DNA of 64,000 nucleotides from a virus, in IMG/VR virus record IMGVR_UViG_3300042474_001633, positions 96,283 through 160,282 of that record, one strand, 5' to 3'. The position numbers were made by a program, and so were the translations under genes. The notes beneath the pieces are model-generated. The model ran no database searches. It saw only the letters and a list, made by a program, of their open reading frames with translations, and was not told the DNA's origin. The stretch's first letter is position 1. The number at the start of each line of letters is the position of its first letter. Positions 8,402 to 17,737 of the stretch are shown here, one piece after another.

Positions 8402-8719
8402 ATGTCAGACATGTTCTATTCGCAAGACACAATCTATGGCGATATCCAATTCCATAGAGCAACTAGGGAACCTTGCCTGGTCTGTGGACACCCTACGGGT
8501 GACTGCACACCAGAAGACCACAACCCACAGGATATCCACATAGCATTCGCATCAGTCGAATCTGCAACGCTTAGCGACATTCGCACAATATACGTCGACG
8601 AAGATATTTGGGGAGAAAGACAGATTACTCCTTTCACGACTGCTAGGGTACTGCTCGCAAGAAAGGGACAACAAGTCACGCTTGAAAAAGCTAAAGAGTT
8701 GGGAATAGAAATCAACTAG
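8402..8719 (+). CDS. Unknown protein with Cys pair
   Basis: A 105-residue protein with EPCLVCGHPTGDCTPEDH, a C-x2-C-x6-C cluster that may bind zinc. The C-terminal half contains ITPFTTARVLLARKGQQVT, a pattern seen in small phage proteins next to structural genes. The start lies just six bases after a -10 box, so the mRNA is probably leaderless. Located 67 bases before nrdJ. Confidence 0.6.
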   Translation: MSDMFYSQDTIYGDIQFHRATREPCLVCGHPTGDCTPEDHNPQDIHIAFASVESATLSDIRTIYVDEDIWGERQITPFTTARVLLARKGQQVTLEKAKELGIEIN

Positions 8720-8786
8720 ACGCATGACTTTGTTTTCTCATATAAACTTGTAAACCCACTCAATCCCTACGTAAAGGAAATTAATA

Positions 8787-10712
8787 ATGTCGTTGCTCAC
8801 TCCAGAATTCATTGCAAGCTATGCCAACAAGAAAACACCCTGGGGTTTTGGTGGACTTGGAGAAGTCGTTTACCTACGTACATACAGTCGCCCAATCGAG
8901 GAGATGAATCGCAATGAGACTTGGACCGAAACTGTCGTACGGGCTATCAACGGTGCTGTCGAAATTGGCACACCGCTCACACAACAAGAAGCAGAAACGC
9001 TATTCGACCACATGTTCAATCTGCGCTGCTCACTCTCCGGCCGAGCACTTTGGCAACTTGGAACGCCACTGGTCAAGAAGTTCAATGCGACGTCGCTAAA
9101 CAACTGCTACTTCACCAACATCGAAACAATCGAAGACTTTGAATTACTGTTTGAGTACCTAATGCTTGGTGGTGGCGTTGGATTCTCTGTTGAGCGCTCC
9201 AAGATTCACGACTTGCCAAAGGTTAAGTCAGGCGTGACAGTCACTCACGAACGCTCCAACGATGCAGACATCATCGTCCCAGATTCGCGTCAAGGTTGGA
9301 AGCGACTCTTGCATGCAGTGTTGAAGTCATATTTCGACACGGGTAAGTCTTTCTCATACTCCACAATTCTTATTCGTGAATTCGGTGCACCACTCAAGAC
9401 ATTCGGTGGCACAGCATCAGGTCCAGGCGCACTCATCGAAGGGATTGCAGACATATCAAAGGTGATGCAGAATCGTGAAGGCAAGAAGCTTCGCTCTATT
9501 GACGTACTTGACATTTGCAACATCATTGGTCGCATTGTCGTGTCTGGCTCGTCGCGCCGTTCAGCGCAGATTGCAATCGGAGACCCAGATGACGTGCTTT
9601 TCCTTCGTGCCAAGAATTGGTCTACGGGTACTGTCCCTGCATATCGCGCCAACTCCAACAACAGCATCTATGCAGACGCCTACGAAGAAATCATGCCAGA
9701 ACTGTGGAAGGGATACGATGGTTCAGGTGAGCCATATGGTCTCGTTAACCGCAAGCTTGCACGCACGTACGGTCGCCTTGGCGAGAAGATGACAGATAAC
9801 ACAATCGAGGGATTCAACCCCTGTGCGGAGATTGCTCTTGCTGATGGCGAGTCATGCAACCTCTCTACCATCTTCTTGCCAAACGTCGAATCAGTAGAGC
9901 AACTCAAGGAGATTTCGACACTCCTCTATAAGATTCAAAAGCAAATCACTCGTCTTGATTATCCGTATGCAAAGACCACAGAGATTGTTCGTAAAAACGC
10001 TCGTCTTGGTCAAAGCGTTACGGGTATCCTCCAGGTCGAAGAGGAAAAGATTCAGTGGCTTGATGAGGCCTATGTGAACCTCCGTGAGTTCGACAAGAAG
10101 TACTCAGCGGAGAATGGATGGCCAGAATCAGTACGCTTGACTACGGTCCAACCATCAGGGACGCTGGCCCTTCTCCCAGGCAATACACCTGGCATACACC
10201 CAGGATTTGCGCAGTACTACATTCGTCGTGTTCGTTTCGGTGCCGCCGACCCGCTAGTGGCAGGTTGCCGTGCTCGCGGGTACAAGGTGCTCTGGGATAT
10301 TGGCATAGATGGACGTGAAGACCACACCAAGTATGTGGTCGAGTTCCCATGCGAGTCACCAGAGGGCGCAGTGTTGGCAGCCAGCATGACTGCCATCGAA
10401 CAGCTTGAATGGGTCAAAAAGATGCAGACCGTATGGGCAGATAATGCCGTATCGGTAACTGTGTACTACCGCAAGGAAGAGCTTGACTCTATCCGTGAAT
10501 GGTTGTCCAAGAACTATGACAAAGGTGTAAAATCGGTGTCGTTCCTTCTCCACAGTGACCACAACTTCCCACTCCCTCCATACGAGGAGATAACCAAAGA
10601 TGAATACACAAAGATGGTCTCCAAAATCGACTTCAGCGTCCCCCTCGTATCATCACAGTCGGAGCTGTTGGACCTGGGAGACTGCAGTACGGGCGCCTGT
10701 CCGGTACGATAG
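8787..10712 (+). CDS. nrdJ: Adenosylcobalamin-dependent (class II) ribonucleotide reductase
   Basis: The 641-residue product matches the monomeric class II enzyme, which reduces ribonucleotides (triphosphates in this subtype) using B12. Visible motifs in order: LNNCYFTNIE (first redox cysteine), LMLGGGVGFSVERS, FNPCAEIALADGESCNLS (N-x-C-x-E radical and substrate site plus partner cysteine), VQPSGTLALLPGNTPGIHPGF, and GDCSTGACPVR at the C-terminus with the swinging-arm cysteines. Size fits the single-chain form. AAAGGAAAT precedes the ATG. Thioredoxin follows after five bases, a natural reductant partner, so the pair should supply dNTPs during phage replication. Confidence 0.95.
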   Translation: MSLLTPEFIASYANKKTPWGFGGLGEVVYLRTYSRPIEEMNRNETWTETVVRAINGAVEIGTPLTQQEAETLFDHMFNLRCSLSGRALWQLGTPLVKKFNATSLNNCYFTNIETIEDFELLFEYLMLGGGVGFSVERSKIHDLPKVKSGVTVTHERSNDADIIVPDSRQGWKRLLHAVLKSYFDTGKSFSYSTILIREFGAPLKTFGGTASGPGALIEGIADISKVMQNREGKKLRSIDVLDICNIIGRIVVSGSSRRSAQIAIGDPDDVLFLRAKNWSTGTVPAYRANSNNSIYADAYEEIMPELWKGYDGSGEPYGLVNRKLARTYGRLGEKMTDNTIEGFNPCAEIALADGESCNLSTIFLPNVESVEQLKEISTLLYKIQKQITRLDYPYAKTTEIVRKNARLGQSVTGILQVEEEKIQWLDEAYVNLREFDKKYSAENGWPESVRLTTVQPSGTLALLPGNTPGIHPGFAQYYIRRVRFGAADPLVAGCRARGYKVLWDIGIDGREDHTKYVVEFPCESPEGAVLAASMTAIEQLEWVKKMQTVWADNAVSVTVYYRKEELDSIREWLSKNYDKGVKSVSFLLHSDHNFPLPPYEEITKDEYTKMVSKIDFSVPLVSSQSELLDLGDCSTGACPVR

Positions 10713-10717
10713 TAGTC

Positions 10718-11035
10718 ATGGTCGAAAAAGTAACAAGCGATTCGCTTCCAGATTTCTTAGATGGCGACAAGCACGTCATCATTGACTTCTGGGCGCCTTG
10801 GTGTGGTCCGTGCAGCGTCATGAAACCGCAATTCGAGTCATTTGGGAAAAAACACTCTATGCACTTCAAGACCGGAACAGTAAATATCGACGATTACCCA
10901 GAGATTGCCCAGATATTCAATATCTTCAGTATTCCGACTATCGTAGTTTTCAAGGACGGCACGCCAGTCAAGACACTTACGGGCGCACGAGGCGAAAGCC
11001 AGCTTGAAAGAGAACTAAAAGAATACATGTCGTGA
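10718..11035 (+). CDS. trxA: Thioredoxin
   Basis: A 105-residue thioredoxin with the canonical active site FWAPWCGPCSVMKPQ near residues 25-38, the cis-proline region SIPTIVVFKDG, and the C-terminal GARGESQLERELKEYM helix. It starts five bases after nrdJ and probably reduces its C-terminal cysteines. Its stop overlaps the GTG of a small membrane protein gene. Confidence 0.95.
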   Translation: MVEKVTSDSLPDFLDGDKHVIIDFWAPWCGPCSVMKPQFESFGKKHSMHFKTGTVNIDDYPEIAQIFNIFSIPTIVVFKDGTPVKTLTGARGESQLERELKEYMS

Positions 11036-11205
11036 CCACTCTGATGTATTACGTCGGGTTTGGATTAGGTCTTTTCCATGGAGTCCTTATAGGTATGCTT
11101 GTATATAGACATAGCTATTTAAAGGATTTGGATAATGGACGAAAACCGAATGCTCACCAGCGTGCTGCAGTTAAGAGCAAGCGAGTTAAACAACGCGTTT
11201 CTTGA
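11032..11205 (+). CDS. Small membrane protein
   Basis: A GTG start overlapping the thioredoxin stop (GTGA) opens 57 codons: a hydrophobic segment YYVGFGLGLFHGVLIGMLVY, then a basic tail (NGRKPNAHQRAAVKSKRVKQ). It looks like a single-pass membrane protein with a cytosolic positive tail. It overlaps the next gene by 71 bases, which lowers confidence. Confidence 0.42.
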   Translation: MTTLMYYVGFGLGLFHGVLIGMLVYRHSYLKDLDNGRKPNAHQRAAVKSKRVKQRVS

Positions 11206-11974
11206 TGGCGTGCAAGGCGCAGGCCTAAAAGAAGCACGGGCCAGTTGGCTGAAGTTTAGGCAGCAAAACGAATTCGGCTCATACGCCAACCTCCTTACTC
11301 TTCCCAGTGTTCAGCACAAGCTGAAGAAGTCAAAGATATACACAGTTGGTCTGACGATTCAGCACGCCAATGTTTCCGGTATTGAGACATGTGCCTGGCG
11401 CGGCCATTGCACAAGCGTTTGCGTTCTAGACAACGGCAACGGGCGATACAACAGTGTGCAAAAAGCTCGCAATGTAAAGACCCAGTTCCTAGCCAAGCAC
11501 CCAACAGACTTTGTGCGCATACTTGGTTCCGAGATTAAGAAGCACTCCAATGAACAAGATACGGTGCTTGTCAGACTTAACGTAAATAGCGATTTGCGTT
11601 GGTACAACATTCTTACGTCTTTAGCCAACAACGAAGCCGGAATGGACAACGTATTTGTATATGACTACACCAAGAACCCAGCAATTCTAAGCGGAGACGG
11701 AATGGTTGGAAGTCGCTACAGAGTTGTCTATAGCGTCAACGAGAACAGCGACATGGACAAGGTTCAGTCATTCATACGCAATGGTGGAACCGCAGCCATC
11801 GTGACCAATAGACACAAGACGCAAAAGACTATGGATTCATACAACGGTCTTCCATTGGTAGACGGAGACCTGTCAGATGACAGATACAACGAGAAAGGCG
11901 TATGGGTGGACCTTGCAGCTAAGGGCAAAGCCAGAACCATGGGTGACGTTGGATTCGTTAGGAACCTGTACTAG
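11135..11974 (+). CDS. Gene-product-88-like phage protein
   Basis: A 279-residue protein resembling the actinophage Gene product 88 family: YTVGLTIQHANVSGIETCAW, then GHCTSVCVLDNGNGRY, then VQKARNVKTQFLAKHPTDF. The three closely spaced cysteines (C-x5-C-x3-C) suggest metal or iron-sulfur binding. Later, VLVRLNVNSDLRWYNI and NVFVYDYTKNPAIL recall the strand pattern of that family. Its function is not established. It overlaps the minus-strand ParB-like gene by four bases at the stops. Confidence 0.6.
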   Translation: MDENRMLTSVLQLRASELNNAFLDGVQGAGLKEARASWLKFRQQNEFGSYANLLTLPSVQHKLKKSKIYTVGLTIQHANVSGIETCAWRGHCTSVCVLDNGNGRYNSVQKARNVKTQFLAKHPTDFVRILGSEIKKHSNEQDTVLVRLNVNSDLRWYNILTSLANNEAGMDNVFVYDYTKNPAILSGDGMVGSRYRVVYSVNENSDMDKVQSFIRNGGTAAIVTNRHKTQKTMDSYNGLPLVDGDLSDDRYNEKGVWVDLAAKGKARTMGDVGFVRNLY

Positions 11975-12738
11975 TAGTCAGCGTGCGAGCGTACGAAATC
12001 CATAAGACGCTCAGCAGTTGTATTCCCGGCGTACACGGGTGAACTGCGCAGATAGCGTATGAACTGGTACCAGTCCTTCTGCTGTTCAGGGGTGTCAAAG
12101 ACAAGAGTGTATTGAACAATCGCTTGCGATGAAGTGCTTGCCCCAACTGCTGCACTACCACGGATTGCTGCATCTCCTGAATCTATGTTTGAATTAGCAG
12201 TGAACCTCTGCTCGCCATCTGCACCTTCTTCAACCTCGACATTGTCGAAATTGACAGTGTTCTGCATAACAGGAGCAATATAGCCTCTTTGCTCGTTCTC
12301 GTCTTCTTCGTTGTTCTTGGTTTGCCATTCAGTCATGGCGGCCATCTCAAAGTCATCCCACTTTAAGTCGTCCAGCAGTGCCGAATACTCGTTTCCAAGC
12401 TCCGCAATCATATCGATTACCTGACCCTGGTCGGTATTCCCGAGTTCCATGGTTCTATTGTCGGCAAGAGCAAAAGCTATAGCGCGCTGGTCGTCACCAT
12501 CCAACACAACAGCAGCTATCTCATTCCAACCAAGCTTCTTTGCGGCCTGTAGCTGGTGGTTACCGGCGATGACTGTGTACGTGCCATCCTCGTTGTCTTT
12601 CACAACGATTGGCTTAACCTGCCCAAACTCTGAATAGGATGCCGCAATCGCGTCGACATCACCTCTGCGTGGGTTGCCTTCGAGTGGGAGCAGCGAGTCG
12701 ATAGACATCGCCAGCTTCTTGATTGATGGATGTATCAT
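11971..12738 (-). CDS. ParB-like nuclease-domain protein
   Basis: A 255-residue protein whose residues 8-115 match the ParB/sulfiredoxin fold: DSLLPLEGNPRRGDVDAIA, then GQVKPIVVKDN, then VIAGNHQLQAAKKLGW, where GNHQ replaces the usual GxRR. ADNRTMELG follows, as in phage ParB-like proteins. The C-terminal 120 residues are unassigned. Such proteins in phages may bind CTP or DNA. It overlaps the HTH gene by four bases, so the two are coupled. Confidence 0.78.
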   Translation of the reverse strand: MIHPSIKKLAMSIDSLLPLEGNPRRGDVDAIAASYSEFGQVKPIVVKDNEDGTYTVIAGNHQLQAAKKLGWNEIAAVVLDGDDQRAIAFALADNRTMELGNTDQGQVIDMIAELGNEYSALLDDLKWDDFEMAAMTEWQTKNNEEDENEQRGYIAPVMQNTVNFDNVEVEEGADGEQRFTANSNIDSGDAAIRGSAAVGASTSSQAIVQYTLVFDTPEQQKDWYQFIRYLRSSPVYAGNTTAERLMDFVRSHADY

Positions 12739-13352
12739 TCCCCAGATTCTAGTTCAATCAGTTCGGCATCAATAGCAGCAGGTATGTCTTTGGCTTGCCC
12801 GAGAATACCGTCTACGTACTCTTTAGTGAGCACGCCGCTATTCCCCATTATCTCAAGCAACTTACGGGCTTCTGCTTCTGGGGAGAACTGCGTCTTGATG
12901 TCGTTTGCTACGGCACCAGCAAGGGTTGCCCTAATTGGCGCAGTTGCAGACACGTCCATCTGTACGTTGATGTTGTTCTGGTCCATGCCAAGCAGGCGCG
13001 AACGTCTATCAATTATGGAAAGCATGGTCTGAACCGCCTTCAGGTCTGGCTCAATCTGTATCTCTGTGCCATCGTCGGCCTTCACCTTTCGATACTGCGT
13101 TAAAGGCCACACCGACTGTTGCAATGCATCGAGTCTCTCTAGCTCCATCCGGAGAACTTCTGGGTAAGCCATCAAGGCTTCCTTGTTCAGCTTCTCTAGC
13201 TGTCTACGAATTGCCACGCCTACAGCAGACGTGGTCATACCAAACCTTCTGGCAATCTCATTGCTAGCCACACCGGCTTGCCTCATCTTAAATATGCGTA
13301 AATCCCTCTCTACGAGGAATTCTCGCGTTAAGGGCTTTTTTTCTGTGGCCAT
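12735..13352 (-). CDS. HTH protein, possibly small-terminase-like
   Basis: A 205-residue protein. The N-terminus holds a helix-turn-helix, RIFKMRQAGVASNEIARRFG followed by MTTSAVGVAIRRQLEKL. The middle is helical (ERLDALQQSVWPLTQYRKVK...VQTMLSIIDRRSRLLGMD), a layout found in phage small-terminase-like DNA-binding proteins. No large terminase is nearby, so a regulatory or replication role is just as likely. Transcribed with the primase-helicase gene upstream (gap two bases). Confidence 0.55.
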   Translation of the reverse strand: MATEKKPLTREFLVERDLRIFKMRQAGVASNEIARRFGMTTSAVGVAIRRQLEKLNKEALMAYPEVLRMELERLDALQQSVWPLTQYRKVKADDGTEIQIEPDLKAVQTMLSIIDRRSRLLGMDQNNINVQMDVSATAPIRATLAGAVANDIKTQFSPEAEARKLLEIMGNSGVLTKEYVDGILGQAKDIPAAIDAELIELESGE

Positions 13353-13354
13353 TA

Positions 13355-15190
13355 TTACTCCTTCATAAATTCTAGAACCTCAAATGGCAAGCGGAGGCTA
13401 CGTTTCATCTTTGTCGGCCATGCGCGCTTGTCACGGGCACCACGGAAATGCTTCACATCATAAACATAGCCTTCCGGACTCAGTGGGTCTGGCGTAATCG
13501 AGATACCGAATTCCGGCCAACGAGACCATACGGAAGAACCAAACGGACGAAGTTCACGTGTTGAATTGGAAGCACCAAGTGGCGCATGGTGTTCCAGCCA
13601 TAGCGCGCACCCATATACATCGCGGATGTGGTCCAGGAACTTTGCTACCTCAACAGCAAGAGCTTCGCTTGTTAGTGAGCCGTTGTCGACATACGCCTTG
13701 TACAAGGGTCCAAGGCAAATTAGCCCTGGCTTGATTTTATCCACGAGTTGCTCAACGAACGCCCTGTCCTTGGCTGAAGCCAAATCCAAACCAGAAGGAT
13801 GAATGTGTAGATGGGCGTCAACCGTCTTGGCGTGAGACAGGCGAATTGACTGCTCCATGATTGTTCGTGATGTGCGACGAATAATTCGTGCAGGGTTTTC
13901 TAGGTCAATTGTTAGCGTCGTCACGGGTGGCATTGGCTGAAATGTAAATGGATGCAATCCGGCAGCACAAGCTATTGCTACTTGACGCGCAAGCATCGTC
14001 TTTCCTACGCCCTCAGCGGCGACAACGATTACGCGCTCTTGCTTCTCCAGCAAACCTGGGATAATCCATTCGTAAGAGTCATCCTCTGCCTCAAGCAAGA
14101 ACTCCTGCCAGTTAACAGTGCGCCCATAGTCCTCAAACGAGGCCGTAGTGAAGCTACTTGCGGCATGCGTAATTCGACTGAGCTTCTGCTGCAAAGACAA
14201 ACGCTCGGATGCGACAATCTCCTGAATCTGTTCCAGGAGTTTGTCCTCTGGTTTTATCTCACTGGCCTCATTCTTTTCTTCATCCGACAGTTCCATTTCT
14301 TCTTGGACCACTTCATTGTCGGGCTCATCACTTACATACGACTCAAGTTTGAACATGGTCTCCATGTCAATGGCGTGCCCCATGGCGACGTGGTCGGATA
14401 TATCTTTTGCGTGCTTGGATACGAATACAGTTGCATTGCCACCGGCGGCATTGATTTCATCGCGAACGCTAATCGCATGTCGCTTGCCAGGGTCGTCATT
14501 ATCGGCAATAATGCAAACAGCAGTAGCTGCAGCCAGGGTCATCGTGTAGTCAGGCTGCCAAGCGTTCGCTCCGTTGGTCATGGTTGTTGCTGGTATACCG
14601 AACTTCTCAAGCATTGTGTCAGCGTCTTTTTCGCCCTCAACAAGCCATACATCTTCGTTGTTGGCAATTTCTTTTAACAGCTCAGGAAGGCGATACAGAA
14701 CCTTACGGGTGTCGTTTAGGTTGTACAGGTATTCGCCTGGATTATCCGGGTCAGGACGTCGATGCGCGAATGACTTCTTACCATCGTCGGTTTGATAGCG
14801 AAGTTTTTCATACAGAACGTTTCCATCTTCATCATGGTACTGATAGGTCTTGACGAGCTTTCGTTTCTGTTTTGGCGCCGACACAGGTGAAACACTAGCG
14901 GCTTTGAATGGCTTAGCTGATTTTTCCTTGCGCTCGTAGTCGTCGCGGTCTTTTGCAAATCCATCTTTGACCAGGTCAAGACCGCACGATTCGAATATCT
15001 TTTGTGCATCACAGAGGCCCTTATGGCAGTAAACAAGTGCTTCGTCATCGTTGCCAACTTTTACTGCAAGCGAGGGAGTATCGTCATCGTTTCTGCAAGG
15101 ACATGCCGCCATCCACTGCCCGTTGGCCTCTCGAACATTGCTAAGACGAGAAAGTAGTTTTGCTACTGGTTCAGATTGATAAAGGGCCAC
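13355..15190 (-). CDS. DNA primase-helicase (TOPRIM + RecA fold)
   Basis: The 611-residue product combines three modules. An N-terminal zinc-binding domain has CPCRNDDDTPSLAVKV...LVYCHKGLC. A TOPRIM domain has VWLVEGEKDADTML (catalytic Glu) and CIIADNDDPGKRH (DxD). A RepA/DnaB-like RecA ATPase has VVAAEGVGKTMLARQVAIA (Walker A) and LICLGPL (Walker B region), with LWLEHHAP as a later motif. It should unwind DNA and synthesise primers at the phage fork. Start is GTG at 15190, overlapping the WhiB gene by 20 bases, so the cluster is one operon. Confidence 0.88.
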   Translation of the reverse strand: MALYQSEPVAKLLSRLSNVREANGQWMAACPCRNDDDTPSLAVKVGNDDEALVYCHKGLCDAQKIFESCGLDLVKDGFAKDRDDYERKEKSAKPFKAASVSPVSAPKQKRKLVKTYQYHDEDGNVLYEKLRYQTDDGKKSFAHRRPDPDNPGEYLYNLNDTRKVLYRLPELLKEIANNEDVWLVEGEKDADTMLEKFGIPATTMTNGANAWQPDYTMTLAAATAVCIIADNDDPGKRHAISVRDEINAAGGNATVFVSKHAKDISDHVAMGHAIDMETMFKLESYVSDEPDNEVVQEEMELSDEEKNEASEIKPEDKLLEQIQEIVASERLSLQQKLSRITHAASSFTTASFEDYGRTVNWQEFLLEAEDDSYEWIIPGLLEKQERVIVVAAEGVGKTMLARQVAIACAAGLHPFTFQPMPPVTTLTIDLENPARIIRRTSRTIMEQSIRLSHAKTVDAHLHIHPSGLDLASAKDRAFVEQLVDKIKPGLICLGPLYKAYVDNGSLTSEALAVEVAKFLDHIRDVYGCALWLEHHAPLGASNSTRELRPFGSSVWSRWPEFGISITPDPLSPEGYVYDVKHFRGARDKRAWPTKMKRSLRLPFEVLEFMKE

Positions 15191-15566
15191 GAGGTCCTAA
15201 TTCTATTTGTTTGCGCATCTCCGAATACGGAGGATGAATATGCGCTCGCTCCATCGAATGCGCTCGTTGGATAGCCGTGCGAGCCCTGCTGCGTCGCTTA
15301 ACGGAAAGCCCACCCCATATACCATGAACGCTCGGATTATCTATTGCAAAGTCACCACACTTGCGCTTCTCGTCGCATGAATTGCAAATTTCTATTGCCC
15401 TCGCGGTGTTGTTGCGGATTGACGCGCCACCATCCTTTTCAGGAAACCACCACTCTGTTGGCAAACCAGCACACGCTGCATTCTTAAATACTGGGACATC
15501 GAGTGGCTCTGGCAGTTGCCAATTGCTGTTGACCAGATTAATCAGTGTCTTGCGGTCTATTGTCAT
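15171..15566 (-). CDS. WhiB-family iron-sulfur regulator
   Basis: A 131-residue protein with the WhiB arrangement of four cysteines: NAACAGLP, then ICNSCDEKRKCGDFA, followed by the HGIWGGL turn and a basic tail (KRRSRARTAIQRAH) that would bind DNA. WhiB proteins hold a [4Fe-4S] cluster and act with the housekeeping sigma factor; they are confined to Actinobacteria and their phages, which gives the host clue. First gene of the minus primase operon. Confidence 0.9.
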   Translation of the reverse strand: MTIDRKTLINLVNSNWQLPEPLDVPVFKNAACAGLPTEWWFPEKDGGASIRNNTARAIEICNSCDEKRKCGDFAIDNPSVHGIWGGLSVKRRSRARTAIQRAHSMERAHIHPPYSEMRKQIELGPRGPLSI

Positions 15567-15620
15567 ACTCCCCCTTGGATGCGTTTAGGTATCCTAACCC
15601 CAAGGGAAAGACATGTCAAC

Positions 15621-16103
15621 CTATTGAGACAGTTTCTTGAAAACCTTCCAAGCAATATTGCGCATTTGTTTGCGGAATCTTTTCTTCGGGCTTCCAGACT
15701 TAGAATAAAGCTCCACGAAATCACTCATTGCATGTTCCGATAGAAAAGCAACTTTGTGTATTAACTCTGAATACTGGTCAGAGTTCGCGTAGTAAGACCA
15801 TATCTCCTCATCGAATGTTTCATGACGATAAAACATGTAGTCGTCGAGAGCGTTCTTGTCGGCGATTATTTCAGTTCGCCAGCCCATCTTGCGCTCAACA
15901 CACGATAAGACCTCAAGCAATGTATTGGTCCCACCGAACTCATATGCATTTCTTACGAATGTGCCAATAACGCGACTCTCAAACATGCTTTTTTGCAACT
16001 CGGACATTGGTGAATCTTCGTCCCCATCTCGTTCATAGGACTCATCGTCAAGCCCTGCTATATCTTCTTCGTCCCACTCTGAGTAATCATCATTGGATGC
16101 CAT
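15621..16103 (-). CDS. Unknown acidic protein
   Basis: A 160-residue protein with a very acidic N-terminal 35 residues (SEWDEEDIAGLDDESYERDGD) and a basic C-terminus (KSGSPKKRFRKQMRNIAWK). No family is recognised. It is transcribed in line with the DUF932 gene, four bases away. Confidence 0.6.
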   Translation of the reverse strand: MASNDDYSEWDEEDIAGLDDESYERDGDEDSPMSELQKSMFESRVIGTFVRNAYEFGGTNTLLEVLSCVERKMGWRTEIIADKNALDDYMFYRHETFDEEIWSYYANSDQYSELIHKVAFLSEHAMSDFVELYSKSGSPKKRFRKQMRNIAWKVFKKLSQ

Positions 16104-16107
16104 CCAA

Positions 16108-17133
16108 CTAGGATATCACCACGCGATGTGCGAGCAACTTCTTTTGCGTAATTGCTGATGTGTCATCCATTGACGCAACTGCACTTGAAGCATTGTCTAC
16201 AGAACGATAGAAATCCAAGTACTCGACAACAGCGTTGTACGTCGACCAGGCATTAAATCCGAACTTGGCAGCGTTTCGGTCGTTTATATAAATAGAGCGA
16301 ATCGTTTCGTGAATGGAGTCGCGTGTTTTTCTCTGGCGCTCCGTTTCTTTGGCTGCTTGAGGGAAAACTGTGTTTATAACGTCATCGAGTTTCTTTGAAC
16401 CCATGGGAACTGGGATGCCCAGCATTCTCTCTGCCTCTATAGAAAACTCGCGTCCCCACGTGGATGAAAGCTTCAGTACATTGCGTGCGTCTTCAATTGT
16501 GGCATCAACATTTCTTGTGTGTCTTGCTACGAACACCCTCTCCGCTTTCTGTAAGCCGAGAACCACGGTATTACTACACACAGCGCGAATGTCAGTATTT
16601 GCATAGCGAATCGGCCATACGCCGTCGTGTCCCGAACTTACGACTAGATAGCGAGCAATCTTGTCATTAACACCCTGTGGGTCAATAACGATTCCGCCCA
16701 GTTCAACAGTTGCAAAGAATCGTGCACCATTCTTTAGAACACCAACGGTATCCATTACTGCATCACCGCTTGATGCGCCGACGATAGCGAGTGCGCGCTC
16801 TAGAACTTCGCGATTCTGACGCACCTCATAACGCGTGCCGACTGTTGCCAGGGGATTAAAAGAGCCATCAGTGTTCTGACGAACTGTTGCTCTGCTGTCT
16901 TCAATCACCAGGACGCTTCCGTCTGCATTGCGAATCAAGTTGCCTTCGTCATCAACGGCTGCTACGCGGGTGAGAATAACATCGAAGTCTGCTTCTGCGG
17001 CCTGGAGCATTGCCTCCATGGTCTGCAATCCGGCCATGGGTGTGCCAAGCCGATGCCATGGGGCTCTTCGGTCGCCGCCAAGGGCATATGCCATTCGGGC
17101 TTTTCCTTTAATTACTTCGAGTTCGTGTGCCAT
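16108..17133 (-). CDS. DUF932 phage/plasmid-like protein
   Basis: The 341-residue product matches the DUF932 (TIGR03299) family: APWHRLGTPM near the N-terminus, then ATVGTRYEVRQNREVLE, VATVELGG-like FFATVELGG, and YLVVSSGHDGVWPIRYANTDIRAVCSNTVVLG. Family members are common in actinophages and plasmids next to replication genes; the molecular function is unknown. A shared bidirectional terminator lies upstream at 17241-17280. Confidence 0.85.
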   Translation of the reverse strand: MAHELEVIKGKARMAYALGGDRRAPWHRLGTPMAGLQTMEAMLQAAEADFDVILTRVAAVDDEGNLIRNADGSVLVIEDSRATVRQNTDGSFNPLATVGTRYEVRQNREVLERALAIVGASSGDAVMDTVGVLKNGARFFATVELGGIVIDPQGVNDKIARYLVVSSGHDGVWPIRYANTDIRAVCSNTVVLGLQKAERVFVARHTRNVDATIEDARNVLKLSSTWGREFSIEAERMLGIPVPMGSKKLDDVINTVFPQAAKETERQRKTRDSIHETIRSIYINDRNAAKFGFNAWSTYNAVVEYLDFYRSVDNASSAVASMDDTSAITQKKLLAHRVVIS

Positions 17134-17240
17134 GTTTGTTTACCTGCACCTACCTTATCACCGAATACTCATGCACTAGGATGTCTTCATCACGCAAGAC
17201 ACGTTCCGACTCTCGCCGGACTTCGGACGTACTCCGTGTT

Positions 17241-17280
17241 TGGTGGGGTGACATCGAAATTGGTGTCACCCCACCATTTT
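17241..17280. terminator. Strong hairpin upstream of DUF932 gene, after MazG gene
   Basis: TGGTGGGGTGACA (17241-17253) pairs perfectly with TGTCACCCCACCA (17264-17276) and is flanked by TTTTA on the right. As the minus MazG gene ends at 17285, the hairpin should end that transcript. Confidence 0.75.
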
Positions 17281-17284
17281 ACAT

Positions 17285-17686
17285 TTATCGGTTATCGCCA
17301 CTTCCAGCAATCACGTTTCGTTCTAGCCTGCTTTGCAGCTTCTCTATATTCTGGGCAAGAACATCGCTCATCTTGACACCGACATGACTGGCAAGCATTG
17401 CGGCATACCAAATGACATCACCAATCTCTGCTGCAATCGCGCTCTTGTCTTCGTCAGAGAATATTCCGTCTTTGTCTCGTATGACTTTTTTAACCTTGCT
17501 CGCTATCTCGCCGGATTCTGACGTAATGCCGAGAGAAAGATATTCCCATGCTTTGTCTTGTGGGAATTGGGCAAACTTTCCAGCCAAGCTCTGATACGTG
17601 TCGATGCTGTCTCTCTTCTTGTCTTCGATTGTCTTTCGAGCAAGGGCTAGCGCTTCGGAATCTTCATTTGGTGTTGACATTTGCAA
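17285..17686 (-). CDS. MazG-like nucleotide pyrophosphohydrolase
   Basis: A 133-residue protein with the MazG/all-alpha NTP-PPase signature: GITSESGEIASKVKKVIRDK (ExxE-type helix) and AAEIGDVIWYAAMLASHVGV (ExxD helix). These acidic residues bind Mg and the triphosphate. Phage MazG proteins hydrolyse (d)NTPs or ppGpp-like nucleotides and are typical auxiliary genes; here it adds to the nucleotide-metabolism set with nrdJ and thyX. Confidence 0.85.
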   Translation of the reverse strand: MQMSTPNEDSEALALARKTIEDKKRDSIDTYQSLAGKFAQFPQDKAWEYLSLGITSESGEIASKVKKVIRDKDGIFSDEDKSAIAAEIGDVIWYAAMLASHVGVKMSDVLAQNIEKLQSRLERNVIAGSGDNR

Positions 17687-17737
17687 TTGCCTCCTGTATT
17701 TTAGATTTTGCTACACACTACAAGGGGGTACTCACCT

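Noticed and set aside
13952-14677. 241-codon open frame on plus
   Set aside because: Lies wholly across the primase-helicase gene, which has intact TOPRIM and Walker motifs on minus.
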